From positions 2,658,001 to 2,722,000 of the forward strand of contig NZ_CP125968.1 in assembly GCF_030067815.1 (NCBI RefSeq): a stretch of DNA of 64,000 bases, given 5' to 3'. The notes under the pieces are model-generated. The model saw nothing but the letters and a program-made list of their open reading frames with translations. It had not been told where the DNA came from and did not search any database. Both the position numbers and the translations under genes were made by a program. Origin of the DNA: Sporosarcina thermotolerans (lineage in GTDB: Bacteria > Bacillota > Bacilli > Bacillales_A > Planococcaceae). Of the stretch, positions 18,056 to 28,305 are shown one piece after another (positions within the stretch are counted from its first letter, which is position 1; each line of letters starts with the position of its first letter).

Positions 18056-18412
18056 GTGGATATACCATTAATATTATTAGTCAGCGGAATTATTTTAATC
18101 ATACTTTCATTCTTTTTCGGTACCTCCTCACGCAAGCACGAAGATGAAATTGAAAATATCTCAATTAGCCTGCATCAAGAAACAAATCAGTTAAAAAAGA
18201 GATTGAGGGCCATCGAAGAGGAATTGATGATCAGTGTTGGACCAATTCCAAAGGGTAAACAGCCTAAAACTAAACCTGTGCATGAAATAATCGTCAACCA
18301 AATCCTTTCCTTACAAGCACAAGGTTATACCGTTCCAGAAATCGCAAAACGCTCGTCTCTTACAAACGATGAAGTTTTGGATGTATTGAAGTCCCGAGGT
18401 GTTCTGCTATGA
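18056..18412 (+). CDS. Small membrane protein with C-terminal helix-turn-helix-like segment
   Basis: 118 residues from the GTG at 18056, chosen for GGAGG 9 bp upstream. One N-terminal membrane helix (IPLILLVSGIILIILSFFFG), a coiled-coil region (about 28-58), then QILSLQAQGYTVPEIAKRSSLTNDEVLDVLKSRG, which reads like a resolvase/sigma-type HTH. A membrane-tethered DNA-binding role is possible but unproven. It overlaps the next gene by 4 nt, so they form a two-gene operon. Confidence 0.65.
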   Translation: MDIPLILLVSGIILIILSFFFGTSSRKHEDEIENISISLHQETNQLKKRLRAIEEELMISVGPIPKGKQPKTKPVHEIIVNQILSLQAQGYTVPEIAKRSSLTNDEVLDVLKSRGVLL

Positions 18413-18894
18413 TGAAAGATATATTTAGGGCAGCAGGTATCGGATGCATTTTGGCTGGAGGAATCATTTATTTTACAACACCCTTAGTTACCCCATCCTC
18501 TACTCAACACGAGCAAACACAATTGGAAGAGTTGCAAACCGAGTTGGAACGAGTGAAAAAGGAATTGGCAATTGCACAAACAATAACTTCCACAGAAACG
18601 GTTACACCAAACAATCCGGTTTCAACTCAAACCGAGGATGTGGCTAAGGCCGAAGATGAACAACAAACTGCGCCTGAGCCAATAACAAAAATAATACTCT
18701 CCATCGAACCAGGTTCCAATTCCAAAACTGTTGCGAACAAACTTGAAAGAGCTGGTGTTATCGATAGCGCTAAAAACCTTGAATCCTATTTAATTGAAAA
18801 TGGTCTTTCTGGCCTTATCCAAATTGGAGAATATGAAGTCGACACGACTATGGATTTAAAAACGATTGCAAGTATTATCACAAAAACGAAATAA
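18409..18894 (+). CDS. Short MltG/YceG-like membrane protein without the catalytic domain
   Basis: 161 residues: N-terminal membrane helix (FRAAGIGCILAGGIIYF), a Gln/Glu-rich coiled coil (about 38-65), a Thr/Pro linker, and a C-terminal segment SIEPGSNSKTVANKLERAGVI ... NGLSGLIQIGEYEVDTTMDL that matches the LysM-like module found before the lytic transglycosylase domain of MltG. The catalytic domain is absent, so cell-wall binding rather than cutting is the likely role (inference). Confidence 0.65.
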   Translation: MMKDIFRAAGIGCILAGGIIYFTTPLVTPSSTQHEQTQLEELQTELERVKKELAIAQTITSTETVTPNNPVSTQTEDVAKAEDEQQTAPEPITKIILSIEPGSNSKTVANKLERAGVIDSAKNLESYLIENGLSGLIQIGEYEVDTTMDLKTIASIITKTK

Positions 18895-18941
18895 AAAAAG
18901 CTGCCATTATCGATTTGTTATCGATCTGGCAGTTTTTTTAT
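18893..18941. terminator. Terminator between the MltG-like gene and pbpA
   Basis: AAAAGCTGCCA pairs with TGGCAGTTTTTT; nested ATCGAT / ATCGAT lengthens the stem. It serves convergent genes. Confidence 0.85.
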
Positions 18942-21130
18942 TCCTTCTCGTCTTCCTCATCAAGCTCCACAACAGATTTACGTCCTATTTTTAGACTAGT
19001 CGTTTCGTTTTGGTTCACGTTTCCACGTTTTTCTTTCAAATCAAAATAAATATCAAGTGCATCTCTCATTAACCGATTCGCATCCCTACTTGGGTAGTGG
19101 CCGCGATCCGTAGAAGCGTACGGAATAACAAGCGCATACGCCACTTCAGGCTCTTCGGCTGGTGCAAATCCGACATGGGTCAAGTTAACAGACGCCATTC
19201 CATACTTGCTACGATCATCTCCGTAATACGCAGATTGGGCAGTTCCTGTTTTACCCGCAGCTGTGTACGGTGCATCATTAAACAGATTCGGCGCCGTTCC
19301 ATTCGGTCCATAGTATACGTATTTCATCCCTTTTTTCACTTGCTCAATCTCTTTTTCGGTATTGTTGATACGATTTAATACTTTTACTTTCGTCTCTTGC
19401 AACAAAGGACCAAGTGTTTCACCATCACGAGAAGGCTCTCGGATTTCTTTCAAAATCTTAGGTGCAACCCTATATCCTCCATTTGCAACTGTAGAAACGT
19501 ATTGTGCGAGTTGCAATGGCGTATACGTGTCAAACTGCCCGATTGCGAAGTCTAAGAGCTTACCCGAAATAGTATCCGTACCTGTTTGACCCGCGTATTC
19601 GCCCGGCAAATCAATTTCTGTCTTCACACCTAACCCGAATGAGGCATACCCATTCCGAAGTCTATCAAATCCTTCAATATCGATTGGTAGTGGAAGATTT
19701 GGTCTATACACTGCGTTCCCAAGAGACATGGCAATCCGGAACATATAGACGTTAGAAGACCTGCCAAGTGCCAGGACGTCATCGACAGAATAGCGTCCGT
19801 TCTGATTGAATAGAGATCGTTTTGGTTTGGAATTAGCAATATAGATTGGTTCGTCTATTTTAATGTCCCCGACATTTAATACGCCCTCACTATAGCCCGT
19901 CAATACAGTCGCAATTTTTACAGTTGACCCTACTTCATAGGCGGAAGTGAATGTTCCGTAAGCATAGTCACGGACTTCCCATCTACCTGAGTCAGGATCC
20001 TTTAGTAGTCGTTTTCCTACAAGGGAAAGGACTTCACCGTTATTCGGATCCATCATGATTAGAAAAGCTCGATCCAATAGATCCGACTTAGGGTCTTTCT
20101 TTAACTCTAACAACTTATCTGATAGAAGTTTTTCCAATGATTCTTGTAATTCACTGTCCATCGACAAAACAAGATCCTTACCCGGCTCACCTTCTCTTAC
20201 GGTTTTTGTTTCAACGACACGGCCCGTTCGATCTTTAATGTTTTTGACGATAGTCTTCTGACCTTTTAAAAGTTCTTCGTAATATTGTTCAAAGTAGCTT
20301 CGCCCGATCCGATCGTTGCGGGAATAGTCCCTAGCCAAATAATAATCCAGATGCGTTAACGGAATCCCCTCGATCGGGCTCGTCATCGTACCAAGAATTG
20401 TGCTGTCAGAGAATTTAACACGTTCCCAATCGGTCGTCGTATCGACTCCTTCAAATTCAGTCAATCGTTCTGAGACTGCCGCAAACTCTTCCTCCGTTAC
20501 ATTGCCGCTTTTAATAATTTGAGGAGAATAAGCATAGCCTGACATCATCTCTCGATAGATTGCTAATACTTCAAGTTCATGATCTGTAAAAGAGTCTAGT
20601 TCTTCTTCTGTTACCCTCTCACGCGTCAACCTGTTTACCTCGCGCTGAATGTCCTGTTTGGAAAGCGTTCCATCCTTGCCAATTTCCTTTATTTCTTCGG
20701 CGCTGACTTTCGCTTTTGCCTCTTCATTATTCAAAAGAATCCAGAAATCCCGTTTATCGCCGACCGTAACCCTCCTCGTATCTTGCTCGATCAATTCGGA
20801 TAGACTCTCGGCAATCTCTAACATTTCCCTTGCAGTTGTGGATGTTGACTTCGTATATGTGATGGCGTTCATTGGTTTATTATCAACAAGGATATTCCCC
20901 ATGCGATCATAAATCCTGCCACGTGGGACACTGGTATTGACAGCGATTTCCTCTTTCTTCTCCAATTCCCTTGTATAGTCCTCGCCTTTAACGATTTGCA
21001 AATACCCAAGCCTGAAAATGAGCATGGAAAACAGGATGAAAATCGAAAAGAAAAGTAGGTTCATCCTAAAGGCAATATGTTTCCGTTGACGGATTTTTGC
21101 TTGATCCACCTTGCGCATCGGCTTTTTCAT
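18938..21130 (-). CDS. pbpA: Class B penicillin-binding protein (transpeptidase), PbpA type
   Basis: 730 residues. A single N-terminal membrane anchor (RMNLLFFSIFILFSMLIFRLGYL), a dimerisation/pedestal domain with SVPRGRIYDRMGN, and the transpeptidase domain with STVK (Ser near 401), SSN and KTGTAQ (near 627). It crosslinks peptidoglycan in side-wall growth; PBP2A of Bacillus, encoded beside sodA, is the positional match. The acidic tail VELDEEDEKE is typical. Monocistronic by its terminators. Confidence 0.92.
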   Translation of the reverse strand: MKKPMRKVDQAKIRQRKHIAFRMNLLFFSIFILFSMLIFRLGYLQIVKGEDYTRELEKKEEIAVNTSVPRGRIYDRMGNILVDNKPMNAITYTKSTSTTAREMLEIAESLSELIEQDTRRVTVGDKRDFWILLNNEEAKAKVSAEEIKEIGKDGTLSKQDIQREVNRLTRERVTEEELDSFTDHELEVLAIYREMMSGYAYSPQIIKSGNVTEEEFAAVSERLTEFEGVDTTTDWERVKFSDSTILGTMTSPIEGIPLTHLDYYLARDYSRNDRIGRSYFEQYYEELLKGQKTIVKNIKDRTGRVVETKTVREGEPGKDLVLSMDSELQESLEKLLSDKLLELKKDPKSDLLDRAFLIMMDPNNGEVLSLVGKRLLKDPDSGRWEVRDYAYGTFTSAYEVGSTVKIATVLTGYSEGVLNVGDIKIDEPIYIANSKPKRSLFNQNGRYSVDDVLALGRSSNVYMFRIAMSLGNAVYRPNLPLPIDIEGFDRLRNGYASFGLGVKTEIDLPGEYAGQTGTDTISGKLLDFAIGQFDTYTPLQLAQYVSTVANGGYRVAPKILKEIREPSRDGETLGPLLQETKVKVLNRINNTEKEIEQVKKGMKYVYYGPNGTAPNLFNDAPYTAAGKTGTAQSAYYGDDRSKYGMASVNLTHVGFAPAEEPEVAYALVIPYASTDRGHYPSRDANRLMRDALDIYFDLKEKRGNVNQNETTSLKIGRKSVVELDEEDEKE

Positions 21131-21182
21131 ATGTATTCCCCTTACTTAAAATAGTCCACTTTGGATTATATCATTCTATATA

Positions 21183-21219
21183 CAAAAAGCATACATTCTG
21201 ACGAACAGAATGTATGCTA
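21183..21219 (-). terminator. Terminator after sodA
   Basis: AGCATACATTCTG, 5-nt loop, CAGAATGTATGCT: a perfect 13-bp stem with T-rich flank on the minus strand. Confidence 0.9.
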
Positions 21220-21239
21220 GGTTGCATCAATTTTTGATT

Positions 21240-21838
21240 TTAGCCGAAGTTTTTAGCAACTTCGTCCCAATTAACAACGTTCCAGAAAGCTGAAACATAG
21301 TCAGGGCGTCTGTTTTGGTAGTTTAGGTAGTAAGCATGCTCCCAAACGTCAAGACCTAACACTGGTGTTTTGCCTTCCATTAATGGTGAATCTTGGTTTG
21401 GAGTAGACATGATTTCAAGTTCTCCGTTGTTTGAAACAAGCCAAGCCCATCCCAGCCGAAGCGAGTTGCAGCAGCTTTTGCAAACTCTTCTTTGAATGCA
21501 TCAAAGCTTCCGAATTTTTTATCGATAGCTTCTGCAAGAGCACCCGTTGGAGTTCCGCCACCGTTTGGTGAAAGAATGTTCCAGAAGAATGTATGGTTTG
21601 CATGTCCACCACCGTTATTGCGTACAGCTGTACGGATGTTTTCAGGAACAGCATCCAAATTGGAGATAAGCTCTTCTACAGATTTAGAAGCTAGCTCTTC
21701 ATGTCCTTCCAATGCGTTGTTCACGTTAGTCACATACGTATTGTGATGTTTCGTGTGGTGGATGTTCATCGTTTCTTTGTCGATGTGAGGCTCTAACGCA
21801 TCATATGCGTATGGCAGTTCTGGTAATTTGTAAGCCAT
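21240..21838 (-). CDS. sodA: Superoxide dismutase (Mn/Fe), frameshifted
   Basis: Dismutates superoxide in the cytoplasm. The first frame gives [29 protein letters not shown] and HANHTFFW (metal His), then leaves the family after TRFG. The other frame resumes with [16 protein letters not shown] and [17 protein letters not shown] (Asp and His ligands), ending VAKNFG at 21240. One base missing at about 21451-21457 restores 199 residues. Strong AGGAGG before the ATG. Confidence 0.93.
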
Positions 21839-21864
21839 TTTCCATTCCTCCTTGATTGATTCAT

Positions 21865-21893
21865 AATTTATCCTGCACTATAAACATTATCAA
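21865..21893 (-). promoter_or_regulatory. SigA-type promoter of sodA
   Basis: Minus-strand TTGATA (21893-21888), 17-bp spacer, TAAATT (21870-21865), about 25 bp before the sodA start codon. Confidence 0.6.
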
Positions 21894-21925
21894 AATTTAG
21901 AAGGGCATTCAATTTAAATGAACTA

Positions 21926-22408
21926 TTAGGCGACAAAGAATATAAATATTCCAATCATTAGAAGCATTACAGCCCCTTTTGCAACAATGGATGTTAAGAA
22001 ACCAACAAGGGACCCGATTCCCGTTTTCAATGATTGTTTAAAGTCTGTACGCGATATAAGCAGCTCGGCCAAAACTGCACCGATAAACGGTCCAATCAGA
22101 ATGCCAGCAACAGGAATTACGAAAGGTCCTACAAGCAGACCAATCGTACTTCCCCACATCCCTGGTTTGGAACCGCCAAATTTCTTCACGCCAACAATAT
22201 TGGCTAGTGTATCAGCACCGAACAGCAAAACCACAAAAAGAATTTGGATGATCCAAAATAGCCAATTCATCCCGTCAAACGTCACAATCCATCCATACAA
22301 CAAGAAACCGCCCACAACAAAGATTACGGAAGGGATGATTGGGTAAACCAATCCGATAAATGCGATGATAAACATGACAATGGCTATTATCCAACCGATT
22401 ATTTCCAT
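21926..22408 (-). CDS. yqgC: DUF456 membrane protein, YqgC type
   Basis: 160 residues with five or so glycine-rich membrane helices (IIGWIIAIVMFIIAFIGLVYPIIPS, LLVGPFVIPVAGILIGPFIGAVLAEL, GAVMLLMIGIFIFFVA). The GxxxG-rich GPF repeats are typical of DUF456. It precedes sodA in the same direction as yqgC does in Bacillus. Function unknown. Confidence 0.8.
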   Translation of the reverse strand: MEIIGWIIAIVMFIIAFIGLVYPIIPSVIFVVGGFLLYGWIVTFDGMNWLFWIIQILFVVLLFGADTLANIVGVKKFGGSKPGMWGSTIGLLVGPFVIPVAGILIGPFIGAVLAELLISRTDFKQSLKTGIGSLVGFLTSIVAKGAVMLLMIGIFIFFVA

Positions 22409-22429
22409 GACTTCCCTCCCGAATTTTCC

Positions 22430-24059
22430 TTATACTCGTTTCCCTAAAATCGCCTCTGCAATATTAACGGCATGATCACCGATTCGTTCAAGATTCGAAA
22501 CGATATCGACAAATACCATACCTGACTGTGCAGTACACAGTCCTTCATTTAGTCTAACAATATGGTTTTTCCTGAACTTCCGCTCCATCTTGTCGATCAA
22601 GTCTTCCTGCTCTGCAACCGACTTCGCTAACTCTGTATCGTTCATATCAAGCGAGCGAATCGCTTTATCAACTGTACCTATAGTTAGAGTAAACATCTCT
22701 GTTAAGTCATTCATAGCTTCATCCGTCAATTTCACACGGTTCACTTCACGGAAATCGATCAATTCAATGATGTTTTCAAAATGGTCACCAATTCGTTCAA
22801 TATCACGTACTGTATCCATCAGCATTACATGTCTGGCCGATTCGATCGGTGAAATGTTAACAGCCGAGATTTCTACGAGGTAATCAGTGATTTTTCTATC
22901 TAAATTATTGATGGCGTCTTCGATTTGATAGGCTGTTTCAGCATTTCGTTTATTACTTGTTTTTAAATACTCATACGTCTCTTGCAATCCTTGAACCGCG
23001 AAATCACCCATTCGAATGATTTCCTCTTTCGCTTGTCCAATTGCGACAGCTGGCGATTGGTTGATAAAGTTAGGATCCAGATGCTTCGGCTTGTATTCAA
23101 TTGTAACATCCTTGCCTGGAATGATCTTTGTTACCAACAATGCCCAAGCTCCGATTAACGGAAATTGCAATATTGTATTTGCGACGTTGAATGAACCATG
23201 GGCAAAGGCAATTTGCATTTTATTTTCCAAATTTAAAACACCCGCAATCCATTCAACATATAAAGTGAATGGATAAAGGATAATCATGAACACGATTGTA
23301 CCTACAATATTGAAAAGTACATGTGTCGCTGCGGCTCTTCTTGCTGCAACAGAGGCACCAATTGACGCAAGTACTGCCGTAATTGTCGTTCCGATATTAT
23401 CGCCAAACAGCACCGGTAAAGCAGCACCTAATGGGATAAGATTCTCTGCATACAAACCTTGCAAAATCCCTACCGTCGCACTTGAGCTTTGAACAATAAG
23501 AGTAAATACCGTTCCAGCTACAACCCCTAATAACGGATGATCTGCCATCGCGACTGTAAAATCGGAAAACGCACTAAGCGATCTGAGTGGTTTCATACCA
23601 GCGCTCATAAGCTCGAGACCTAGGAATAAGCCACCGAAACCGAAAATAACTTCACCAATATTTTTTACAGAGTTTTTCCTCATGAAAAATATGAGGAAAG
23701 CACCTACAGCCATAATTGGCAATGCATACGCACCTACGTCCAATCCGATGATGAAGGCAGTAATTGTTGTCCCAATATTTGCTCCCATTATGACACCGAT
23801 TGCTTGCCTCAACGTCATGAAGCCTGCACTAACCAATCCAACAGTAATAACAGTCGTTCCCGAACTGGACTGGATGAGGACGGTAACAATAATTCCGACA
23901 AGCACACCCATGAACGGGTTTGTAGTGAACCGATCCAAAATGGATCTAAGCCTATCCCCCGCCGCTTTTTGTAGTCCATCACCCATGTATTTAATGGCAA
24001 AGAGGAAAATCCCTAACCCCCACAAACTGAAAGAGCATTTCCTGCCAATTCATCTCCAT
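22430..24059 (-). CDS. Na+/phosphate cotransporter family protein with PhoU-like domain, frameshifted near the start
   Basis: About 543 residues. Two inverted NaPi-cotransporter repeats with QSSSGTT and QSSSATVG signatures and GANIGTT / GDNIGTT, then a PhoU-like helical domain (about 330-540, RDIERIGDHFENI and NLERIGDHAVNI). The start region MNWQEMLFQFV is in another frame from the body (GLGIFLFAIKYMGDGLQ). The G/C run at 24017-24021 has either one extra or two missing bases. Likely imports phosphate. The relative YqeW of Bacillus lies elsewhere in this synteny block. Confidence 0.85.
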
Positions 24060-24269
24060 TATTCAGCCAACCTCCATCAAACATTATGTAATTCAATCTT
24101 ATTATGTTGATAATATTAAGGAATTGTAAATACTAACAGCTAAAACTTTACATTCCCTTAACAATTCACCAAGATACTGCCATCATTTTGTCAAATATGC
24201 ATTTCAACCATATTTGCCTTTTTAAATTAAGAAAATGATAAACTATTAATAGTTGAAGGAGGTTGTATT

Positions 24270-24772
24270 GTGAAGTTTCACCAATTATTACTTGCTGGCT
24301 TTCATGAACCGAAAAAGCTTGCGGCATTCCGTCTCCTTCCAATTGGAAGGGTGATCCGCTTTGCTTTCTTTTTCATCCTGTTAATGACTTTGATCTCATT
24401 CAGCCTTTTTGTTTTGGGGATGTTGCACTTTTTGAAACTAGTCCAGAATTGGACGATTATAGTAAAACAATTGGCGGACTACTTTATCCTATGGCATTTG
24501 TTATTCAATTTGTCATTGCCACATTTTATGTATTTGTTAGAATTAGTATCTTTGCAGCTATCGGAATGCTCATTGGAAAGTTGAGAAAAAAACGTGTGGA
24601 GTATCGTTTTTTATGGAGGACGACGGCAATTGCAGCGACTGTTCCTTTATTAATAACGATTGTACTGGACTTCTTCCCTTCTGCTGAAACCATTAGTTCA
24701 GTATTGTCGTCCTTAATTCATATCTGCTATATTTTTGTAACACTCAAGTATTATCCAAACGCGCCAAAATGA
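24270..24772 (+). CDS. DUF1189 membrane protein, frameshifted
   Basis: GTG start at 24270 behind AAGGAGG. The first frame (KFHQLLLAGFHEPKKLAAFRLLPIG and the first membrane helix) fails after LFVLG; another frame continues DVALFETSPELDDYSKTIGGLLYPM and three more helices to KYYPNAPK. One G missing from the run at 24416-24419 restores 167 residues. The pattern matches DUF1189 and the position matches yqgB. Function unknown. Confidence 0.75.
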
Positions 24773-24817
24773 ATACTTTCCCATTTCTCGCATATAGTAT
24801 CGCGAGGGGGAATGACC

Positions 24818-25150
24818 ATGCGCACTTTATTAATAGCCGTTATTATTTTTATAGCCATCCATATTATCCGAATTGACTTTTCAGAAGGGACAATCCCTCT
24901 GGCTGCTTTTTACGGGGATACAGCACCGCAGCCTTGCAGCGAATCAACAATTGACTCAATAAGCGTCACTACGATAGAAGGCGATACAATTGAAACGCTA
25001 TTATCAATGTATCCGGATATGAATATGACATTTGTAGAAAGACTATCTACCTTCTATTCCCTTAATCCCCATCTTCAAAACCAGGAAATAGTAGGCGGCC
25101 TGACCGTCAAGCTTCCACTTTCCAAAACGGGTGTGAACAACTGCAATTAA
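24818..25150 (+). CDS. Secreted or anchored protein with LysM-like segment
   Basis: 110 residues from the ATG at 24818, with GAGGGGG at good spacing; the in-frame ATG at 24812 is too close. N-terminal membrane helix (TLLIAVIIFIAIHII), then TTIEGDTIETLLSMYPDMN and SLNPHLQNQEIVGGLTVKLP, which read like a LysM module. Two Cys (QPCSE, NNCN). It stands just before ispG, like yqfZ in Bacillus. Possible wall binding is inference. Confidence 0.6.
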   Translation: MRTLLIAVIIFIAIHIIRIDFSEGTIPLAAFYGDTAPQPCSESTIDSISVTTIEGDTIETLLSMYPDMNMTFVERLSTFYSLNPHLQNQEIVGGLTVKLPLSKTGVNNCN

Positions 25151-25237
25151 AGATGATTTAGACTCAGTCCCTTGTCTTTTCATATGATTGATTGCTAAAA
25201 TAGAAAGTAGTTATGAGTTTTTAAGGAGAGAGAATCC

Positions 25238-26361
25238 ATGAATGAAATGACACACAGATCCAAAACACGTCCTGTCCGTGTAGGCAATTTGACAATTGGC
25301 GGCAGTGATGAGTTGTTCATCCAAAGCATGGCAACAACGAAAACACATGATGTTGAGGCTACAGTTGCTGAAATATTGCGTTTAGAGGAAGCGGGCTGTC
25401 AAATTGTTCGTGTAGCTTGCCCTGATGAACGCGCAGCCTATTCAATTGGAGCTATTAAAGAGCGAATCAATATTCCGTTAGTTGTTGACATCCATTTCGA
25501 CTATAAACTCGCGTTAATCGCAATTGAACAAGGTGCCGATAAAATCAGGATCAACCCTGGAAATATCGGACGGCAAGAAAAAGTGGAAGCTGTTGTTAAA
25601 GCGGCTAAAGCTAAAGGAATTCCAATTCGGATTGGTGTAAATGCCGGTTCTCTTGAAAAGCATATCCTTAAAAAATACGGATATCCTACGGCAGATGGAA
25701 TGGTTGAAAGTGCATTGCATCATATTAAAATATTAGAAGACTTGCATTTTCACGATATTATCGTTTCATTGAAAGCATCTGACGTGAATCTCGCGGTAGA
25801 AGCATACACGAAGGCCGCAGCTGCTTTTGACTATCCTTTACATCTTGGTATTACAGAATCTGGTACCCTTTTCGCAGGTTCTATTAAAAGTGCCGCAGGA
25901 CTCGGGACATTGCTTTCAGCAGGTATCGGAAATACACTTCGTGTTTCTTTAAGCGCTGATCCTGTGCAAGAAGTTAAAGTTGCTCGCGAGCTATTGAAAG
26001 TATTTGGACTTTCATCGAATGCCGCAACACTTATCTCTTGTCCGACATGTGGTCGTATCGAAATCGATCTAATTTCCATCGCCAATGAAGTTGAAGAGTA
26101 TATTTCAACGATCAAGGCTCCTTTGAAGGTGGCTGTATTAGGTTGTGCGGTAAACGGCCGGGAGAAGCACGAGAAGCAGATATAGGCATTGCCGGCGCAC
26201 GTGGGGAAGGCCTTCTTTTCATGAAAGGTAAAACGGTCCGGAAAGTTCCTGAGGAAACAATGGTTGAAGAGTTAAAAATGGAAATCGATAAATTGGCTGA
26301 AGAATACTTTGAAAAGAAGCGTCAAGAAGAGCTTCTATTAAAAAGCGGAGCCGCTGAATGA
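25238..26361 (+). CDS. ispG: 4-hydroxy-3-methylbut-2-enyl diphosphate synthase IspG, frameshifted
   Basis: Penultimate step of the non-mevalonate isoprenoid pathway; a 4Fe-4S enzyme. TIM-barrel part with [18 protein letters not shown] and VVDIHFDY, then cluster ligands SCPTCGR (about 267-273) and LGCAVNG. The frame breaks right after AVNG; the other frame gives [20 protein letters not shown] to the end. One base missing at 26158-26163 (CCCGGG reduced) restores 374 residues. It overlaps the next gene by 4 nt. Confidence 0.93.
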
Positions 26362-26942
26362 GGGAATTCCGTTTTGGTATTGATATCGACGGGACTGTAA
26401 CATGTCCTACTTCCCTACTCCCGCATATCAATAAACAATTTGGATGTAATTTAGTTTTAGATGATATAAAGGAATACGACTTAACGAAGGCTTTCCCGGT
26501 CAATGAAGAAGAGTTCTATGAATGGTATCGTCAGGCTGAAACTACGATTTATGAAACATCCCCCACTCAGGAACATGCTAAAATGATTCTTTCGGAATTA
26601 CAACAGCGTTTTGAGTTGTTCTATATTTCGGCACGGGGAAAAAATGTTTTGGATTGTACAGTTCAATGGTTCGAACGTGAGGAAATTCCTTACGATCATA
26701 TCGAATTAATCGGCAGCCATGAAAAAATAGAGTCTGCGAGAAAGTTTGAAGTTGACGCGTTTTTTGAAGATAAGCATGATAATGCAGTTGGGATACATGA
26801 AGAATTGGGTATTCCAGTCTTTCTTTTTGACACCCCATACAATCGCGAACCGATTCCTGAAGGGGTTATACGAGTAACAAATTGGCAAGAAGCAAATGAA
26901 TGGATCAATAAACTGTTTCCACTAATAGAAAGTGTGAAATAA
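26358..26942 (+). CDS. yqfW: HAD-family 5'-nucleotidase, YqfW type
   Basis: 194 residues. The HAD motif I DIDGTVT (about 9-15), motif II FYISARG and motif [11 protein letters not shown] match the cytosolic deoxyribonucleotidase (NT5C) group, which removes phosphate from pyrimidine deoxynucleotides. Start ATG overlaps the ispG stop (ATGA). The substrate is inferred from family only. Confidence 0.85.
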   Translation: MREFRFGIDIDGTVTCPTSLLPHINKQFGCNLVLDDIKEYDLTKAFPVNEEEFYEWYRQAETTIYETSPTQEHAKMILSELQQRFELFYISARGKNVLDCTVQWFEREEIPYDHIELIGSHEKIESARKFEVDAFFEDKHDNAVGIHEELGIPVFLFDTPYNREPIPEGVIRVTNWQEANEWINKLFPLIESVK

Positions 26943-26945
26943 AAT

Positions 26946-26984
26946 AAGGAGTGGGACCCTATAATGGGATTCCCACTCCTTTTA
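26946..26984 (+). terminator. Terminator after yqfW
   Basis: AAGGAGTGGGA / TCCCACTCCTT, 11-bp stem, 14-nt loop, T run. Confidence 0.85.
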
Positions 26985-27024
26985 TATTATCAATGCCGTC
27001 CAGCTTCGGGCCTAAGCAGGCACC

Positions 27025-27440
27025 CTACGCTTTTGTACAAACCGGACATTTTCCGTAGATTTCGAACTTATGTCCTTCAACTTCGTAACCAGGTAAATTT
27101 ACCGAAATCGATTCCATCGGCAGTGTAGTATATTTCTCGTCTTTCCGCATGTTGTGCAAATAAAATGATGATGATGTACTCCGTGATCGCATTGCATCCG
27201 GAAGTGACGTTCACCGTTTAACTCCGTTTCTTCCAAAATACCAAGTTGGGAAAATGACGCTAAATTGCGGTATATCGTATCAAAGCTAATGCCCGGATTA
27301 TCGGCAGCCATAAAATTCCGAACTTCCATTGCCGTTAAATACCTGTCATTCTCAGCAAAAAACTCAAGAATTGTTTCTCGGTTTTTAGTCCGCTTGAGTT
27401 GATTTTCTTGTAGAATGATCCAAGCTTCATCTAACATCAT
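27025..27440 (-). CDS. zur: Zinc-responsive Fur-family repressor, frameshifted
   Basis: Winged-helix repressor of zinc uptake. LKRTKNRETILEFF and PGISFDTIYRNL form the DNA-binding part, and HHHHFICTTCGKTR the metal-binding hinge and first zinc pair. The frame breaks after LHC; the other frame continues PMESISVNLPGYEVEGHKF and the second pair CPVC. One C missing near 27118-27122 restores 138 residues. It overlaps znuB by 4 nt, so the repressor lies in the operon it probably controls. Confidence 0.9.
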
Positions 27441-28303
27441 GCAAATTCCCCCTTCACAATCCGGTTTCGTTTTCTACCTTTCACTTTATTCCACCCTAAG
27501 ACTGCGAGTAAAATGACGATGGAAGTTATGACAATTGTACCTCCTGGGGCAATATCAAGATAGTACGCCGAAAATAAACCGATGATAACAGATAGCTCAC
27601 CGATAATTAGTGAGTACAGCATGGCCCCTTTAAAACTTTTTGCAAGCTGTATTGCAGCCGCAACGGGAATAGTCATCAATGATGATACAAGTAAGATACC
27701 TACTATTCTCATGGAAGCACCAATAACCAATGCAACGATAATCATAAAAATTGTCTGAATTACTTTGCCACGCACTCCTGAGATTTTTGCATATTCGCTG
27801 TCAAAGGATAATGCAAATAGCTCTTTATAGACTAATCGGATATAGACAATAACAATAATAGCAATAATGACGATTATCCATAAATCCTGCCGACTGACAG
27901 CAGAAACAGAACCGAATAAATACCCCATCAAATCAGATGAAAACCCTTTAGCCAAAGAAATGAAGATTGCTCCAAAACCAATTCCAGCAGATAGGATAAT
28001 TGGTATGGCAAGTTCCTCAAAATGCTTATAGGCACCTCTCAGTTTTTCGATCAAAAGCGAGCCTCCAACTGCCGTCGCCATTCCAAGGTAAACTGGGTTT
28101 AGAGCAGAAAAAAACAGCACCGATTGACTGAGGAAAAGGCTTCCCGCAATGCCTGCTAGTGCAACATGGCTCAATGCATCCGCTATCAGTGCAAGTCTTC
28201 TTACAACAATGAATAAGCCTAACAAAGGAGCAATGATACCGATAATCAGTCCAGATAAGAATGCATTCTGAAGAAATTCATATGTCAATAAAGCACTGAT
28301 CAA
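27437..28303 (-). CDS. znuB: Zinc ABC transporter permease
   Basis: 288 residues, eight or nine membrane helices of the ABC-3 permease family (FLSGLIIGIIAPLLGLFIVVRR, ALSHVALAGIAGSLF). Start TTG at 28303 with AAGGGGG 7 bp upstream, 2 bp after znuC. It forms the membrane channel of a zinc (possibly manganese) importer; zinc is favoured because zur follows. No binding-protein gene znuA is present here. Confidence 0.9.
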   Translation of the reverse strand: MISALLTYEFLQNAFLSGLIIGIIAPLLGLFIVVRRLALIADALSHVALAGIAGSLFLSQSVLFFSALNPVYLGMATAVGGSLLIEKLRGAYKHFEELAIPIILSAGIGFGAIFISLAKGFSSDLMGYLFGSVSAVSRQDLWIIVIIAIIVIVYIRLVYKELFALSFDSEYAKISGVRGKVIQTIFMIIVALVIGASMRIVGILLVSSLMTIPVAAAIQLAKSFKGAMLYSLIIGELSVIIGLFSAYYLDIAPGGTIVITSIVILLAVLGWNKVKGRKRNRIVKGEFA

Positions 28304-28305
28304 CG

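Noticed and set aside
26946..27024. tRNA or small RNA gene between yqfW and zur
   Set aside because: Only the yqfW terminator and spacer are seen; no cloverleaf or CCA end could be found here or elsewhere in the window.
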